NCBI RefSeq assembly: GCF_009707485.1
Contig: NZ_CP046121.1
Location: forward strand, 1,674,001-1,738,000
From: Nostocoides sp. HKS02
Lineage (GTDB): Bacteria > Actinomycetota > Actinomycetes > Actinomycetales > Dermatophilaceae
Length of the DNA: 64,000 bases
Direction of reading: 5' to 3'
The stretch's first letter is position 1; the number at the start of each line of letters is the position of its first letter. Below the pieces are notes generated by a model, which was not told the origin of the DNA, made no database searches, and worked only from the letters and a program-made list of their open reading frames with translations. The translations under genes and the position numbers were made by a program. Positions 46,662 through 56,450 of this stretch are shown here, piece by piece.

Positions 46662-47795
46662 TCAGCGCAGGCCGACGGGCCGGGTCAGCGCCAGCTGGAG
46701 GAGCTCGTCGATCAGCTCGGGGTAGGCGAGCCCGGTCGCGGCCCACATCTGCGGGTACATCGAGTGGGGCGTGAAGCCCGGCATCGTGTTGATCTCGTTG
46801 ACCAGCACGTCGCCGGTCTCGGTGTAGAAGCAGTCGACCCGGGCCAGGCCCTCACAGCCGAGCGCGTCGAAGGCCGCCCCCGCCAGCCGCCGGACCTCCG
46901 CCGAGACCCGGTCGGGCACCTGCGCCGGACAGCTGAGCACGACGCCCTGCTCGTCGAGGTACTTCGCCTCGAAGTCGTAGAACTCGTGGCCGCCACCGGC
47001 CTCGACGACGATCTCCCCGACCTGCGACGTCCGCGGTTCGTCGGTCCCGCGGCCCTGCAACACCGCGCACTCGATCTCACGCCCGACGATGCCCTGTTCG
47101 ACGATGACCTTGCGGTCGTGCTGCCGTGCGACCTCGATCGCCGCCTCGAGCGCCTCCGGGGAGGACACCTTCGAGATCCCCATGCTCGAACCGGCCCGCG
47201 CCGGCTTGACGAACACCGGGAAGCTCAACGCACCCACGGCATCCATCGCCGCCGCCTTGTCGCGCTGCCACTGCGCGTCGGTGATCACGGCATACGGCCC
47301 GACGGGGATGCCGGCGCTCGCGAACACGACCTTCATGTAGTGCTTGTCCATGCCCGCTGCGGAGGCCAGGACCCCCGACCCGACGTAGCGGATGTCGGCG
47401 AGCTCGAGCATGCCCTGGATGGTGCCGTCCTCCCCGAACGGCCCGTGCAGCAACGGGAACACGACGTCGACCTCGCCCAGTGAGCGGGGCACCTCGCCCG
47501 CCTCGAGCACGGTGAGGGAGCGGTCCGTGGTGGACAGCGGGACGACCACTCCGGCTCCGTCTGCGGCGACCTCCGGCGTCTGCGTCGCGGTGAGCTCGAG
47601 GGGGGCCGGGTTGCCGTCGGTGAGCACCCAGTGGCCGTCGCGGGAGATGCCGATCGGCACGATGTCGTAGGCGTCGCGGTCGATGGCCTGCATGACGCCG
47701 GCAGCGGTCGCGCACGACACCGCGTGCTCGGACGAACGGCCGCCAAACACGATGGCGACGCGCGGTTTGCGGGGTGCGGACTGGTCGGTAGTCAT
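46662..47795 (-). CDS. ddl: D-alanine--D-alanine ligase
   Basis: 377-aa ATP-grasp ligase making D-Ala-D-Ala for peptidoglycan. F-G-G-R-S-S-E-H near residue 18, V-F-P-L-L-H-G-P-F-G-E-D, the ATP-grasp V-K-P-A-R-A-G-S-S-M-G-I and metal site L-V-N-E-I-N-T-M-P-G-F-T. ATG at 47795; TACGCT (47804-47809) is eight bases before. Closely spaced and divergent from the Cys/Met enzyme gene. Confidence 0.95.
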   Translation of the reverse strand: MTTDQSAPRKPRVAIVFGGRSSEHAVSCATAAGVMQAIDRDAYDIVPIGISRDGHWVLTDGNPAPLELTATQTPEVAADGAGVVVPLSTTDRSLTVLEAGEVPRSLGEVDVVFPLLHGPFGEDGTIQGMLELADIRYVGSGVLASAAGMDKHYMKVVFASAGIPVGPYAVITDAQWQRDKAAAMDAVGALSFPVFVKPARAGSSMGISKVSSPEALEAAIEVARQHDRKVIVEQGIVGREIECAVLQGRGTDEPRTSQVGEIVVEAGGGHEFYDFEAKYLDEQGVVLSCPAQVPDRVSAEVRRLAGAAFDALGCEGLARVDCFYTETGDVLVNEINTMPGFTPHSMYPQMWAATGLAYPELIDELLQLALTRPVGLR

Positions 47796-47803
47796 CGCCC
47801 GTG

Positions 47804-47809
47804 AGCGTA
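47804..47809 (-). promoter_or_regulatory. Leaderless -10 of ddl
   Basis: TACGCT, eight bases before ATG 47795. Confidence 0.4.
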
Positions 47810-47857
47810 TCCCGACCAGGGTCCGGTCCCGACCCGCGACCCGCACGCCCGCCCACC

Positions 47858-47863
47858 TAGGCT
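47858..47863 (+). promoter_or_regulatory. Leaderless -10 of the Cys/Met PLP enzyme gene
   Basis: TAGGCT, six bases before GTG 47870; no ribosome site. Confidence 0.5.
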
Positions 47864-47869
47864 GGCCCG

Positions 47870-48943
47870 GTGAGCCACGAAGACCTCTCCCCCGCCACCC
47901 GCGTGGTGGCCCTTGGGCGCCAGCACCGTATGCCGGGCGCCGGCGTGAACGCCCCCCTCGAGTTCTCCTCGACGTACGTCGCCGACGGCCCGGTCAACTA
48001 CGCCCGCGGCGGCAACCCGACGTGGTCCGCGTTCGAGGAGGCCCTGGGGTCGCTCGAGGGTGGCGACGCGCTCGTCTTCGCCTCCGGCATGGCCGCCGTC
48101 GCCGCGGCGTTCTCGCTGGTCGACCATGGCGCCGTCGTCGTCGCCCCGCGTTCGGCCTACAGCGGCACGGTGGCGACCCTGCTCAACGCGGAGCGCGACG
48201 GCCGGTTCGAGGTGCGCTGGGTGGACACCGCGGACACGGCTGCGACGATCGTCGCGCTCCAGGGCGCTGACCTGGTCTGGTTCGAGTCCCCGAGCAACCC
48301 GCTGCTCGAGGTGGCGGACCTCCCCGCGCTCGCCGCCGCGGCGCGCGCGCATGACGTGATCTCGGTGTGCGACAACACCTTCGCCACTCCCCTCGTGCAG
48401 CAGCCGTTGGCGCTCGGGGTCGACGTCGTGGTCCACTCCGTGACCAAGTACTTGAGCGGTCACAGCGACCTCATCCTCGGCGCGACGGTCACGGGCCAGA
48501 CCGAGCGTGGCGCCGCGCTGCGTGAGCGCCTCGCGCACCACCGCCTGCTCGGGGGCGCGATCGCAGGGCCGATGGAGACCTGGCTCGCCCTGCGCGGCCT
48601 GCGCACCCTGCACGTCCGGCTCGAGCGCGCCACGGCCAACGCACGCGAACTGGCGAGCCGGCTGAGCACCCACCCCGCGGTCGACACGGTGCGCTATCCC
48701 GGTTTCGGGGCCATCGTGTCGATCGAGGTGCCGGGCGGCGCAGACGGAGCCGAGCGGGTCGCGGCGGCCACCGAGCTGTGGACACACTCGACCAGCCTCG
48801 GCGGGGTCGAGTCGCAGCTCGAGCGCCGTCGGCGCCACGCGGCGGAGCCCACCAGCGTTCCGGACCAGCTGCTCCGGCTGTCGGTCGGCATCGAGGACGT
48901 CGACGACCTCTGGGCCGACCTCGACCGCGCGCTGCGCGGCTGA
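47870..48943 (+). CDS. Cys/Met metabolism PLP-dependent enzyme (cystathionine gamma-lyase/synthase family)
   Basis: 357-aa fold-type I PLP enzyme. N-terminal F-S-S-T-Y, substrate region Y-A-R-G-G-N-P-T-W, F-A-S-G-M-A-A, and the PLP lysine in H-S-V-T-K-Y-L-S-G-H-S-D near residue 195. Sequence alone does not separate lyase from synthase; a lyase is the commoner actinobacterial role. Somewhat shorter than the usual 380-390 aa. The sulfate importer elsewhere in the window serves the same sulfur economy. Confidence 0.88.
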   Translation: MSHEDLSPATRVVALGRQHRMPGAGVNAPLEFSSTYVADGPVNYARGGNPTWSAFEEALGSLEGGDALVFASGMAAVAAAFSLVDHGAVVVAPRSAYSGTVATLLNAERDGRFEVRWVDTADTAATIVALQGADLVWFESPSNPLLEVADLPALAAAARAHDVISVCDNTFATPLVQQPLALGVDVVVHSVTKYLSGHSDLILGATVTGQTERGAALRERLAHHRLLGGAIAGPMETWLALRGLRTLHVRLERATANARELASRLSTHPAVDTVRYPGFGAIVSIEVPGGADGAERVAAATELWTHSTSLGGVESQLERRRRHAAEPTSVPDQLLRLSVGIEDVDDLWADLDRALRG

Positions 48944-48957
48944 TCCGGCGCGCGCCC

Positions 48958-49956
48958 CTAGCCGGTCTCGTTCTTCAGGGCCCGCAGCATGAGGGCGCCG
49001 ACCACTTCGGCGGGGGCCCGGCCGTCGTGCACCACGGCCGCCACCTGCTCGATGATCGGCACCCGCACGCCGTGCTTCTCGGCCAGCTGCAGGATCGACT
49101 CGCAGGACTTCACGCCCTCCGCGGTCTGCCGGGTGACAGCGATGACCTCGTCGACACCCATGCCCTTGCCGAGGTTCACGCCGAAGGTGCGGTTGCGCGA
49201 CAACGGCGACATGCACGTGGCGATGAGGTCGCCGACGCCGGCGAGACCGGCGAAGGTCATCGGGTCAGCCCCGAGAGCGAGGCCGAGCCGGGTCGTCTCG
49301 GCCAGTCCCCGGGTGATGATCGACGCCTTGGAGTTGTCGCCCATGCCCAGGCCCTCCGCCATACCCACCGCGAGCGCGATGACGTTCTTCACCGCGCCGC
49401 AAAGCTCGGTGCCGACGACATCGGTGTTCGTGTACGGCCGGAAGTACGGCGGGTTGGACGCCTGGGCGACCATCTCGGCGACGTCCTCGTCGATGCACGC
49501 CACGACGCTCGCCGCAGGTTGCCTTTTGGCGATCTCCTTGGCGAGGTTCGGGCCCGAGACGACGACGATGCGCCGGTCCTCGACGCCGGCGACCTCGGCG
49601 ATCACCTCGCTCATCCGCTTGGTGGTGCCGAGCTCGACGCCCTTCATCAACGAGACGACAGCCGCACCGGGCGGCAGCACCGACCCCCACACGCCGAGGT
49701 TCTCGCGCAGCGTCTGCGACGGAACGGCGAGCACGACGATGTCGACGCCGTCAGCCGCCTCGGCGGGATCCGTCGTGGCCGAGATGCCCTCGGGGAGCTG
49801 GATCCCCGGCAGGTAGTCCTCGTTGCTCCCTGCGTTGATCTGGGAGACGACGGCGTCGCGCCGGCCCCACATCCGCACCGTCGTGCCCCCGTCGGCGAGC
49901 ACCGCGGCATACGCGGTGCCCCAGCTGCCCGTGCCGAACACGGCGGCCGTGGTCAC
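48958..49956 (-). CDS. gpsA: Glycerol-3-phosphate dehydrogenase [NAD(P)+]
   Basis: 332-aa GpsA making sn-glycerol-3-phosphate for phospholipids. Nucleotide motif V-F-G-T-G-S-W-G-T-A at residue 6, V-S-G-P-N-L-A-K-E-I and L-C-G-A-V-K-N-V-I-A-L-A with catalytic Lys. The frame is open through plsC upstream. I place the start at GTG 49956, since with one G fewer in the G6 run at 49961-49966 plsC would stop at TGA overlapping this GTG (GTGA), the arrangement seen at most junctions here. Confidence 0.92.
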   Translation of the reverse strand: MTTAAVFGTGSWGTAYAAVLADGGTTVRMWGRRDAVVSQINAGSNEDYLPGIQLPEGISATTDPAEAADGVDIVVLAVPSQTLRENLGVWGSVLPPGAAVVSLMKGVELGTTKRMSEVIAEVAGVEDRRIVVVSGPNLAKEIAKRQPAASVVACIDEDVAEMVAQASNPPYFRPYTNTDVVGTELCGAVKNVIALAVGMAEGLGMGDNSKASIITRGLAETTRLGLALGADPMTFAGLAGVGDLIATCMSPLSRNRTFGVNLGKGMGVDEVIAVTRQTAEGVKSCESILQLAEKHGVRVPIIEQVAAVVHDGRAPAEVVGALMLRALKNETG

Positions 49957-50790
49957 CGCTCCCCCCTCGTCGCCGTGGTCGGCCCGACGCTGCGCCCGAC
50001 GGAACTTGCCTGTCTGCTGCGCCCGACGGAACTTGCCTGTCTGCTGCGCCCGACGGAAGTTCCCGGTCTCCGGCAGCCCGTGCTTGCGCGAGTCGTACCG
50101 CTCGGCGGGCGCCTGCTCACCCCGGATCTCTTCCAGCTGGGCGGTGATGGCGGCCATGATCCGGTCCGTCGCCTCACGCAGGACGGCCCCAGTGAACGGC
50201 TGGTCGTAGAGGTCGGCGAGGTCGACCGGCGGCCCCGCGCTCACGTGCATGGTCTTGCGGGGAAACAGCTTGGGACGCTTGGTGTACGGAGCGAGGATCG
50301 CCTGCGGGCCCCACTGCGCCACGGGGATGACCGGGCACTTGGTGGCCAACGCGATGCGGGCGGCGCCGGTCTTGCCGACCATCGGCCACAGGTCGGGGTC
50401 GCGGGTGAGCGTTCCCTCGGGGTAGACCCCGACGCACTTGCCCTCGTGGATGGCCGCGACGGCGGCACGGAACGCGTCGGCAGCCTTACCTGTGTTGCGG
50501 TAGACCGGAATCTGCTGCGCACCGCGCAGGATCGCGCCGACGACGGGCACGCGAAAGACCTCCTCCTTGCCGAGGAAGAACGGCGCCCAGCCGTTGTCGT
50601 ACATGAAGTGCCCGAACACCAACGGGTCGAGATGGGACAGGTGGTTGGGCGCGACGACGAAGCCGCCGCTGTGGGGAAGGTTCTCCGCACCGCGCCAGTC
50701 GCGCTTCGTCAGGACCATGAGCAGCGGCCGCACGATGGCCACGACGAAGCGGTAGGCGAAGGGCACGGAGGGTTTTCCGCTGGCGGTCAC
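49957..50790 (-). CDS. plsC: 1-acylglycerol-3-phosphate acyltransferase, apparently fused in frame to gpsA
   Basis: PlsC-type lysophospholipid acyltransferase with N-H-L-S-H-L-D (HX4D), F-L-G-K-E-E and Y-P-E-G-T-L-T blocks, length about 278 aa. As read it continues into gpsA without a stop, giving a 610-codon ORF. I believe this is an artefact of one extra base in the G6 run (49961-49966). Near its C-terminus is a 27-bp tandem repeat encoding F-R-R-A-Q-Q-T-G-K. Confidence 0.85.
49990..50070. repeat. 27-bp tandem repeat at the 3' end of plsC
   Basis: Three units beginning CTGCGCCCGACGGAA at 49990, 50017 and 50044; the first two are identical, the third diverges over its last third. In frame, it duplicates nine residues. 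Confidence 0.92.
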
Positions 50791-50882
50791 GAAAGCTCAC
50801 TCTCGACGGGTTCGAGTGTGCATCCTCCCGGGTCACGGGGTCGGTGTCGAGCAACGCGGCCACGGCTGCGACGATCGTGGCG

Positions 50883-51809
50883 ATGAGCGCACCACAGCCA
50901 CCGCTGCCCTGGCGCCTCGTCGTGCCGGTCAAGGGGGGTCCTACCGCGAAGTCCCGGCTCCACCCACCGCCGGGCGTTGCGCGCGAAGCCCTTGCCTTGG
51001 CCTTCGCCGAGGACTGCCTCACTGCCTGTGCCGCCGGTATGCCGCGCGGCCGCCTGTTCGTGGTGACCTCCGACGCCCACGTGGCCGCCCTCGCCCGGGG
51101 GCTCGGCGCGACGGTGGTCGACGACCCGGGCCACGGGCTCGACGCAGCCGTCGCGGCGGGCCGTGACGAGGCCGTGGCTCACGCCGGCGCCCCGACGCCG
51201 CTCGCCGTCCTGCTCGGTGACCTGCCGGCCCTGCGTCCGGGCGACCTTCAGGCAGCTCTCGAGGCCGCCGCGGCATACGACCGAGCGGTGGTTCCGGATG
51301 CGGCGGGCACGGGCACCGTGCTGATCACGGCACGCGACGGCGCACGCCTTCGGCCGAGCTTCGGCGAGGGATCGGCCGCCCGGCACGCGGCCCTGGGCCA
51401 TGTGCCGCTCGACCTCCCGCTGCCGCACCTGCGCAGCGACGTCGACGACGACGCCGGCCTCGCGATGGCGATGGCGCTCGGGGTCGGCCCGGCCACTCGA
51501 GCCGTCCTCGGCGTCCTGGGCGGCGGCGTGGACGACCTGGTCGACGTGACTACGCTGCGGAGCATGCAGGCGAGCGTGCACACCTTCGACGAGACCAGCG
51601 GTGCGGGTTCGGTGCTGCTCGACGACGGCCGCGAGGTGGCCTTCAGTGCCGAGGTCTTCGCCGGCAGCGCCCTGCGCCACCTTCGCACCGGTCAGCGCCT
51701 GAGCATCGACCTCACGCCCACCCGCGGGGCCGAGGACCAGCTGGGCGCGCCGCCACGCGTGACGAAGCTGTGGATCGTCGGCATCGGTGACGACCAGACC
51801 ATCGGCTGA
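50883..51809 (+). CDS. cofC: Phospholactate guanylyltransferase-like CofC with C-terminal cold-shock-like domain
   Basis: 308 aa from the ATG at 50883 (M-S-A-P-Q-P-P); an upstream GTG at 50844 is less likely. Residues 1-200 are CofC-like nucleotidyltransferase (W-R-L-V-V-P-V-K-G, K-S-R-L, L-L-G-D-L-P-A-L), the F420 pathway. The ORF then runs on, without a stop, into a cold-shock-like domain from about residue 228. In other actinobacteria these are usually separate genes. Confidence 0.8.
   Translation: MSAPQPPLPWRLVVPVKGGPTAKSRLHPPPGVAREALALAFAEDCLTACAAGMPRGRLFVVTSDAHVAALARGLGATVVDDPGHGLDAAVAAGRDEAVAHAGAPTPLAVLLGDLPALRPGDLQAALEAAAAYDRAVVPDAAGTGTVLITARDGARLRPSFGEGSAARHAALGHVPLDLPLPHLRSDVDDDAGLAMAMALGVGPATRAVLGVLGGGVDDLVDVTTLRSMQASVHTFDETSGAGSVLLDDGREVAFSAEVFAGSALRHLRTGQRLSIDLTPTRGAEDQLGAPPRVTKLWIVGIGDDQTIG
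51551..51556 (+). promoter_or_regulatory. Leaderless -10 inside the cofC ORF
   Basis: TACGCT seven bases before the ATG at 51564. Confidence 0.4.
51564..51809 (+). CDS. Cold-shock-domain protein, possible separate internal gene
   Basis: 81 aa starting M-Q-A-S-V-H-T-F-D-E-T-S-G-A-G, with G-S-V-L-L-D-D-G-R-E-V-A-F as the CSD strand and L-R-T-G-Q-R-L-S-I. This looks like an autonomous actinobacterial cold-shock-like protein and has its own leaderless -10. It shares frame with cofC upstream; whether it is made alone cannot be decided from sequence. Confidence 0.5.
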   Translation: MQASVHTFDETSGAGSVLLDDGREVAFSAEVFAGSALRHLRTGQRLSIDLTPTRGAEDQLGAPPRVTKLWIVGIGDDQTIG

Positions 51810-51821
51810 GGACCGAGCCGG

Positions 51822-53138
51822 TCAGCCCACCTCGTAGTCGGCCCCGAGCGCGTCGAGCTTCTCGGAGAACCGCTCGTAGCCGCGGTAGATGAGCTCGATG
51901 CCGTGCACCTTGGACTGCCCCTCCGCGGCCAGGGCGGCGATGAGGTAGCTGAAGCCGCCCCGCAGGTCGGGGACGGTGATCTCGGCACCCTTGAGCGGCG
52001 TCGGGCCGGAGATGACGGCGCTGTGCCTGAAGTTGGCCCGGCCGAAGCGACACGGTGATCCCCCGAGGCACTCGCGGTAGAGCTGGATCACGGCGCCCAT
52101 CTCGGCCAGCGCCTCGGTGAACCCGAGCCGGTTCTCGTAGACGGTCTCGTGCACGATCGACAGGCCGGACGTCTGGGTGAGCGCCACCACCAGGGGCTGC
52201 TGCCAGTCCGTCATGAAGCCGGGGTGCACATCGGTCTCGAGGACGAGCGAGCTCAGGTTGCCGCCGGCGTGCCAGAAACGGATGCCCTCGTCGTCGATGT
52301 CGAACGCGCCACCGATCTTCCGGAAGACGTTGAGGAACGGCATCATCGCCAGCTGCTGCGCCCCACGCACGTAGATGTCGCCCTTGGTCGCCAGCGCCGC
52401 GCAGGCCCACGACCCCGCCTCGATGCGGTCGGGGATGGCGAGGTGGTCGTAGCCACCGAGCCGGTCGACGCCCTCGATCTTGATGACCCGGTCGGTCTCG
52501 ACGCTGATCACGGCGCCCATCTTCTGCAGGACGGCGATGAGGTCGAGGATCTCGGGCTCGACCGCGGCGTTGCGCAGCTCGGTCACGCCCTGGGCGCGCA
52601 CGGCGGTGAGGAGCACCTGCTCGGTGGCCCCGACGCTCGGGTATGGCAGGTGGATCTTCGCGCCGTGGAGGCCGCCCGGTGCCGTGAGTCGAAGGCCCTC
52701 GGGCCGCTTCTGCACGTCGGCCCCGAAATGGCGCAGGACGTCGAGGTGGTAGTTGATGGGGCGCTCGCCGATGCGGCACCCGCCGAGGTCGGGGATGAAG
52801 GCCTCACCGAGACGGTGCAGGAGCGGGCCGCACAGCAGCACGGGGACGCGGGAGGAGCCTGCGTGCGCGTCGATGTCGGCGACGTGGGCCTGCTCGACGT
52901 TCGTGGGGTCGAGCAGCAGCTCGCCGTCGCGGTCAGTCGAGTCGATCTTGACGCCGTGGAGCTCCAGCAGACCCGACACGATCTTGACGTCGGAGATCTC
53001 GGGAACCCCTCGGAGTCGACAGGGCGCCTCGGCGAGCAGGGCAGCCACCATCGCCTTGGACACGAGGTTCTTCGCCCCGCGGACCTCGAGGTCTCCGACC
53101 AGAGGGGCTCCGCCGTTCACCGTGAGGATGTTCGCCAT
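51822..53138 (-). CDS. murA: UDP-N-acetylglucosamine 1-carboxyvinyltransferase
   Basis: 438-aa EPSP-synthase-fold enzyme, first committed step of peptidoglycan. G-A-K-N-L-V near residue 21 and G-G-C-R-I-G-E-R-P near residue 120 with the catalytic Cys, so fosfomycin-sensitive in form. ATG at 53138 (M-A-N-I-L-T-V) preferred to the ATG at 53150. Located between hupB and cofC, as in other actinobacteria. Confidence 0.93.
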   Translation of the reverse strand: MANILTVNGGAPLVGDLEVRGAKNLVSKAMVAALLAEAPCRLRGVPEISDVKIVSGLLELHGVKIDSTDRDGELLLDPTNVEQAHVADIDAHAGSSRVPVLLCGPLLHRLGEAFIPDLGGCRIGERPINYHLDVLRHFGADVQKRPEGLRLTAPGGLHGAKIHLPYPSVGATEQVLLTAVRAQGVTELRNAAVEPEILDLIAVLQKMGAVISVETDRVIKIEGVDRLGGYDHLAIPDRIEAGSWACAALATKGDIYVRGAQQLAMMPFLNVFRKIGGAFDIDDEGIRFWHAGGNLSSLVLETDVHPGFMTDWQQPLVVALTQTSGLSIVHETVYENRLGFTEALAEMGAVIQLYRECLGGSPCRFGRANFRHSAVISGPTPLKGAEITVPDLRGGFSYLIAALAAEGQSKVHGIELIYRGYERFSEKLDALGADYEVG

Positions 53139-53160
53139 GGGGGTAAGCATCGCAAACCGC

Positions 53161-53198
53161 AGCGGAGGCCGACACCCCGAGGGGTGCCGGCCTCCGCT
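53161..53198 (-). terminator. hupB terminator
   Basis: 17-bp stem AGCGGAGGCCG-a-CACCCC / GGGGTG-c-CGGCCTCCGCT with one mismatch, 19 bp after the hupB stop. A CGGCATAC word follows it. Confidence 0.85.
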
Positions 53199-53216
53199 GG
53201 AGGGTATGCCGCGTGC

Positions 53217-53969
53217 TCAGGCCTTCTTGGCCGTGCGCTTCACGGCGGTCTTCTTCGCCGCCGTCTTGGTGGCGGCCTTGGCGGTCGTCCGCTTTGCCGC
53301 TGCCTTCGTGGCCGGCGCCGACTTCGTTGCAGCGGCCCGCACGGGCGCCGCCTTCTTGGCCGGTGCTGCCTTCTTGGCGGGAGCCGCCTTCTTCGCCGGC
53401 GTCGTCTTCTTCGTGGCGGCCTTCACGGGTGCCGCCTTCTTGGCGGCCACCTTCACGGGGGCCGCCTTCTTGGCCGGCGCCACCTTCTTGGCAGCCACCT
53501 TCACGGGCGCTGCCTTCACGGGCGCTGCCTTCTTGGCGGGTGCCGCCTTCTTGGCGGGTGCGGCCTTCTTGGCCGGCGTCACCTTCTTGGCTGCAGCCTT
53601 GGCGGGAGCGGCCTTCTTCGCGCCCGCGGCGGCGGTCTTCGTGGCGGTGCCGGCGGCTGCACGGGCGCCAGCCACGGCAGCCTTGGGCAGGGACCGCGGG
53701 TTCTTCACGACGTCCTTGAAGGCGGAGCCGGCACGGAACTTCGGAACGACCGTCTTCTTGATCTTCACGCTCGCGCCCGTGCGCGGGTTGCGCCCGGTGC
53801 GGGCCGCGCGAGCCGCCTGCTCGAACGTCCCGAAGCCGGTGATGGCCACGCTGCCGCCCTTGGCGACCTCGCGGATGACCACGTCGACAACCGCCGTCAG
53901 TGCATCGCTGGCAGCCTTGCGGCTCCCCAGGCGCGACTCGAGCTCCTTGATCAGTTCAGCCTTGTTCAC
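53217..53969 (-). CDS. hupB: HU family DNA-binding protein with histone-like tail
   Basis: 250-aa nucleoid protein. Residues 1-90 are HU ([24 protein letters not shown]). The other 160 residues are Lys/Ala/Pro repeats (A-P-A-K-K-A, A-A-K-K-V), like histone H1 and mycobacterial HupB but long. Start GTG at 53969 with GGAGGGGAAGAC. An 8-bp perfect hairpin lies in its leader. Confidence 0.95.
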   Translation of the reverse strand: MNKAELIKELESRLGSRKAASDALTAVVDVVIREVAKGGSVAITGFGTFEQAARAARTGRNPRTGASVKIKKTVVPKFRAGSAFKDVVKNPRSLPKAAVAGARAAAGTATKTAAAGAKKAAPAKAAAKKVTPAKKAAPAKKAAPAKKAAPVKAAPVKVAAKKVAPAKKAAPVKVAAKKAAPVKAATKKTTPAKKAAPAKKAAPAKKAAPVRAAATKSAPATKAAAKRTTAKAATKTAAKKTAVKRTAKKA

Positions 53970-54362
53970 GTCTTCCCCTCCACAGGGTTGGTGACGTCGG
54001 ACCGTCGGTCCGACGAGGTGTGCGGCCGAGCCAGTGCTCGACTTGGACCTGACGTTAGGGCTGTTGTGCGCGCGAGTCCACCATCCCCGGGCCCTGATCC
54101 TTTGTGTCGCAACGGAATCAGGTCCCTGCGCGACTGCTCTCGATCGCTTCGGCACGCTGCTCCGGTTCGCCGTGCCAGACCGGGGACCCTTGACGACCGA
54201 CGTGAAACTCGTTGTGCGCCAATGGATTGGGCGAAGTGACGACGAGGTGCATGCGAGCGCCGAACGACGAAGGGGCCCTCGGAGCAGCGCTCCGAGGGCC
54301 CCTCGTGGCCGGACCAGTCGATCTCGACGAAAATCTCGCGTCGGGTCGGCGTGCCGCGCGGG
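53970..54362. promoter_or_regulatory. 393-bp gap: hupB promoter and leader
   Basis: Holds, on the minus strand, -35 TGGACT (54075-54080) and -10 TAACGT (54052-54057) with a 17-bp spacer; a leader hairpin GTCGGACC-GTC-GGTCCGAC (53996-54014) 27 bp before the GTG; and the leuD terminator at 54272-54302. I see nothing else in 54090-54270. Confidence 0.55.
54272..54302 (-). terminator. leuD terminator
   Basis: Perfect 14-bp stem GGGGCCCTCGGAGC / GCTCCGAGGGCCCC with an AGC loop, about 60 bp past leuD. Confidence 0.85.
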
Positions 54363-54956
54363 TCAGGCGGCACCCGTCGACGGCTTGTACGACGGCCGCC
54401 GGCTCTCGAAGTCGGTCACATCCTGCTCATGACGCAGCGTCAGGCTGATGTCGTCGAGGCCCTCGAGCAGACGCCACCGGGTGTAGTCGTCCACCTCGAA
54501 CGGGGCGACGATGTCCCCGGCGGTGACCGTGCGGGAGACGAGGTCGACGGTGACGGAGGCCCCGGGCTCGTTCTCGAGGTACTTCCAGATGAGCTCGATG
54601 TCCTGCTGGGCCAGCTGGGCGGTCAGGAGCCCCTGCTTGCCACTGTTGCCCCGGAAGATGTCCGCGAACCGGGACGACAGCACGACGCGGAACCCGTAGT
54701 TCATCAACGCCCAGACGGCGTGCTCGCGGGACGAACCCGTCCCGAAGTCCGATCCCGCGACGAGGACCGAGCCCGCGGCATACGACGGGTTGTTGAGGAT
54801 GAACGTGTCGTCCTTGCGCCAGGCCGCGAACAGGCCGTCCTCGAAACCGGTCCGCGTGACGCGCTTGAGGTAGACCGCGGGGATGATCTGGTCGGTGTCG
54901 ACGTTGCTGCGACGCAGCGGAACCCCGATGCCGGTGTGGGTGGTGAAGCTGTCCAT
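54363..54956 (-). CDS. leuD: 3-isopropylmalate dehydratase small subunit
   Basis: 197-aa LeuD; pairs with LeuC to isomerise 2- to 3-isopropylmalate in leucine synthesis. [13 protein letters not shown] near residue 20 and [13 protein letters not shown] are family marks. ATG at 54956 shares its A with the leuC stop (TGATG). Confidence 0.95.
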   Translation of the reverse strand: MDSFTTHTGIGVPLRRSNVDTDQIIPAVYLKRVTRTGFEDGLFAAWRKDDTFILNNPSYAAGSVLVAGSDFGTGSSREHAVWALMNYGFRVVLSSRFADIFRGNSGKQGLLTAQLAQQDIELIWKYLENEPGASVTVDLVSRTVTAGDIVAPFEVDDYTRWRLLEGLDDISLTLRHEQDVTDFESRRPSYKPSTGAA

Positions 54957-56368
54957 CACTTGCCTCCCTCCGGGGCGTCGACGAGGTCTGCGGGACTGGA
55001 CAACGTCCCGCGCAGTGCGGTGGCGGCAGCCACGAGAGGGCTGACCAGGTGGGTGCGCCCGCCCTTGCCCTGACGACCCTCGAAGTTGCGGTTGGACGTC
55101 GAGGCGCTGCGCTCCCCCGGCGCGAGCTGGTCGGGATTCATGCCCAGGCACATCGAACAGCCGGGGAGTCGCCACTCGGCGCCGGCTGCGGTGAAGACCT
55201 TGTCGAGCCCCTCCTGCTCGGCCTGCACGCGGACGCGAGCCGAGCCGGGGACCACGAGCATGCGGACGCCCTGCGCCACCTGACGGCCCTTGACGACCTC
55301 GGCGGCGGCCCGGAGGTCCTCGATGCGCCCGTTGGTGCACGAACCGACGAACACGGTGTCGACCTTGATCTCGCGCAGCGGCGTGCCGGCGGTCAGCCCC
55401 ATGTACTCCAGGGCGTGGCGCGCAGCGGCCTTCTCGGTGTCGGCCATCGTGTCGGGGTCGGGCACCGACTCGCTGAGCGGCAGACCCTGACCGGGGTTGG
55501 TCCCCCACGTGACGAACGGAGCGAGGGTGTCGGCGTCGAGGTGCACCTCGGCATCGAAGACGGCGTCGTCATCGGTGCGCAGCAGGCTCCAGTCGCGGAC
55601 GGCCGCGTCCCACTCGGCGCCGGTGGGTGCGTGGTCGCGGCCCTGGAGATAGGCGAAGGTGGTCTCGTCCGGGGCGATCATGCCGGCCCGCGCCCCAGCC
55701 TCGATCGACATGTTGCACACGGTCATGCGGGCTTCCATCGACAGGGCGCGGATGGCACTGCCCCGGAACTCGAGGACATAGCCCTGGCCGCCGCCGGTGC
55801 CGATCTTGGCGATGACGGCCAGGACGATGTCCTTGGCCGTGACCCCGGGCTGGAGCTGGCCGTCGATGGTGATGGCCATGGTCTTGAAGGGCTTGAGCGG
55901 AAGCGTCTGGGTGGCAAGGACGTGTTCGACCTCGGAGGTGCCGATGCCGAAGGCCAGCGCCCCGAAGGCGCCGTGGGTGGAGGTGTGCGAGTCGCCGCAC
56001 ACGATCGTCATGCCGGGCTGGCTCAGGCCCAGCTGGGGCCCGACGACGTGGACGATCCCCTGCTCGGCGTCGCCCATGGGAAAGAGCCGGACACCGAACT
56101 CCTCGCAGTTGCGACGGAGGGTCTCGACCTGGGTCTTGCTCACGAGATCGGTGATGGGACCCGGCGTCGTGGGGACGTTGTGGTCCTCCGTGGCCAGGGT
56201 CAGGTCCGGTCGGCGCACCTTGCGCCCGGCGAGCCTCAGACCGTCGAACGCCTGCGGCGAGGTCACCTCGTGGATGAGGTGGAGGTCGATGTACAGCAGG
56301 TCCGGCTCGCCGTCCCTGCGGCGCACCACGTGCGCGTCCCACACCTTCTCGGCCAACGTTCCCGACAC
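54956..56368 (-). CDS. leuC: 3-isopropylmalate dehydratase large subunit
   Basis: 470-aa aconitase-type enzyme. Cluster ligands are in V-G-S-C-T-N-G-R and [23 protein letters not shown] is the signature. GTG at 56368 with AAGGAGTGGAAGAC; the frame is open further upstream but unlike the family. Confidence 0.95.
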   Translation of the reverse strand: MSGTLAEKVWDAHVVRRRDGEPDLLYIDLHLIHEVTSPQAFDGLRLAGRKVRRPDLTLATEDHNVPTTPGPITDLVSKTQVETLRRNCEEFGVRLFPMGDAEQGIVHVVGPQLGLSQPGMTIVCGDSHTSTHGAFGALAFGIGTSEVEHVLATQTLPLKPFKTMAITIDGQLQPGVTAKDIVLAVIAKIGTGGGQGYVLEFRGSAIRALSMEARMTVCNMSIEAGARAGMIAPDETTFAYLQGRDHAPTGAEWDAAVRDWSLLRTDDDAVFDAEVHLDADTLAPFVTWGTNPGQGLPLSESVPDPDTMADTEKAAARHALEYMGLTAGTPLREIKVDTVFVGSCTNGRIEDLRAAAEVVKGRQVAQGVRMLVVPGSARVRVQAEQEGLDKVFTAAGAEWRLPGCSMCLGMNPDQLAPGERSASTSNRNFEGRQGKGGRTHLVSPLVAAATALRGTLSSPADLVDAPEGGK

Positions 56369-56450
56369 GTCTTCCACTCCTTCGCCACGTCCAGCTACCG
56401 ACACCGCATCGTGCCGTCCTCCCGAGGTTCGCACGCGTGACACGCCCACG

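Noticed and set aside
53217..53640. Regular repeats as a possible CRISPR array
   Set aside because: They are in-frame Lys/Ala/Pro codons of the HupB tail, variable in spacing, with no spacers.
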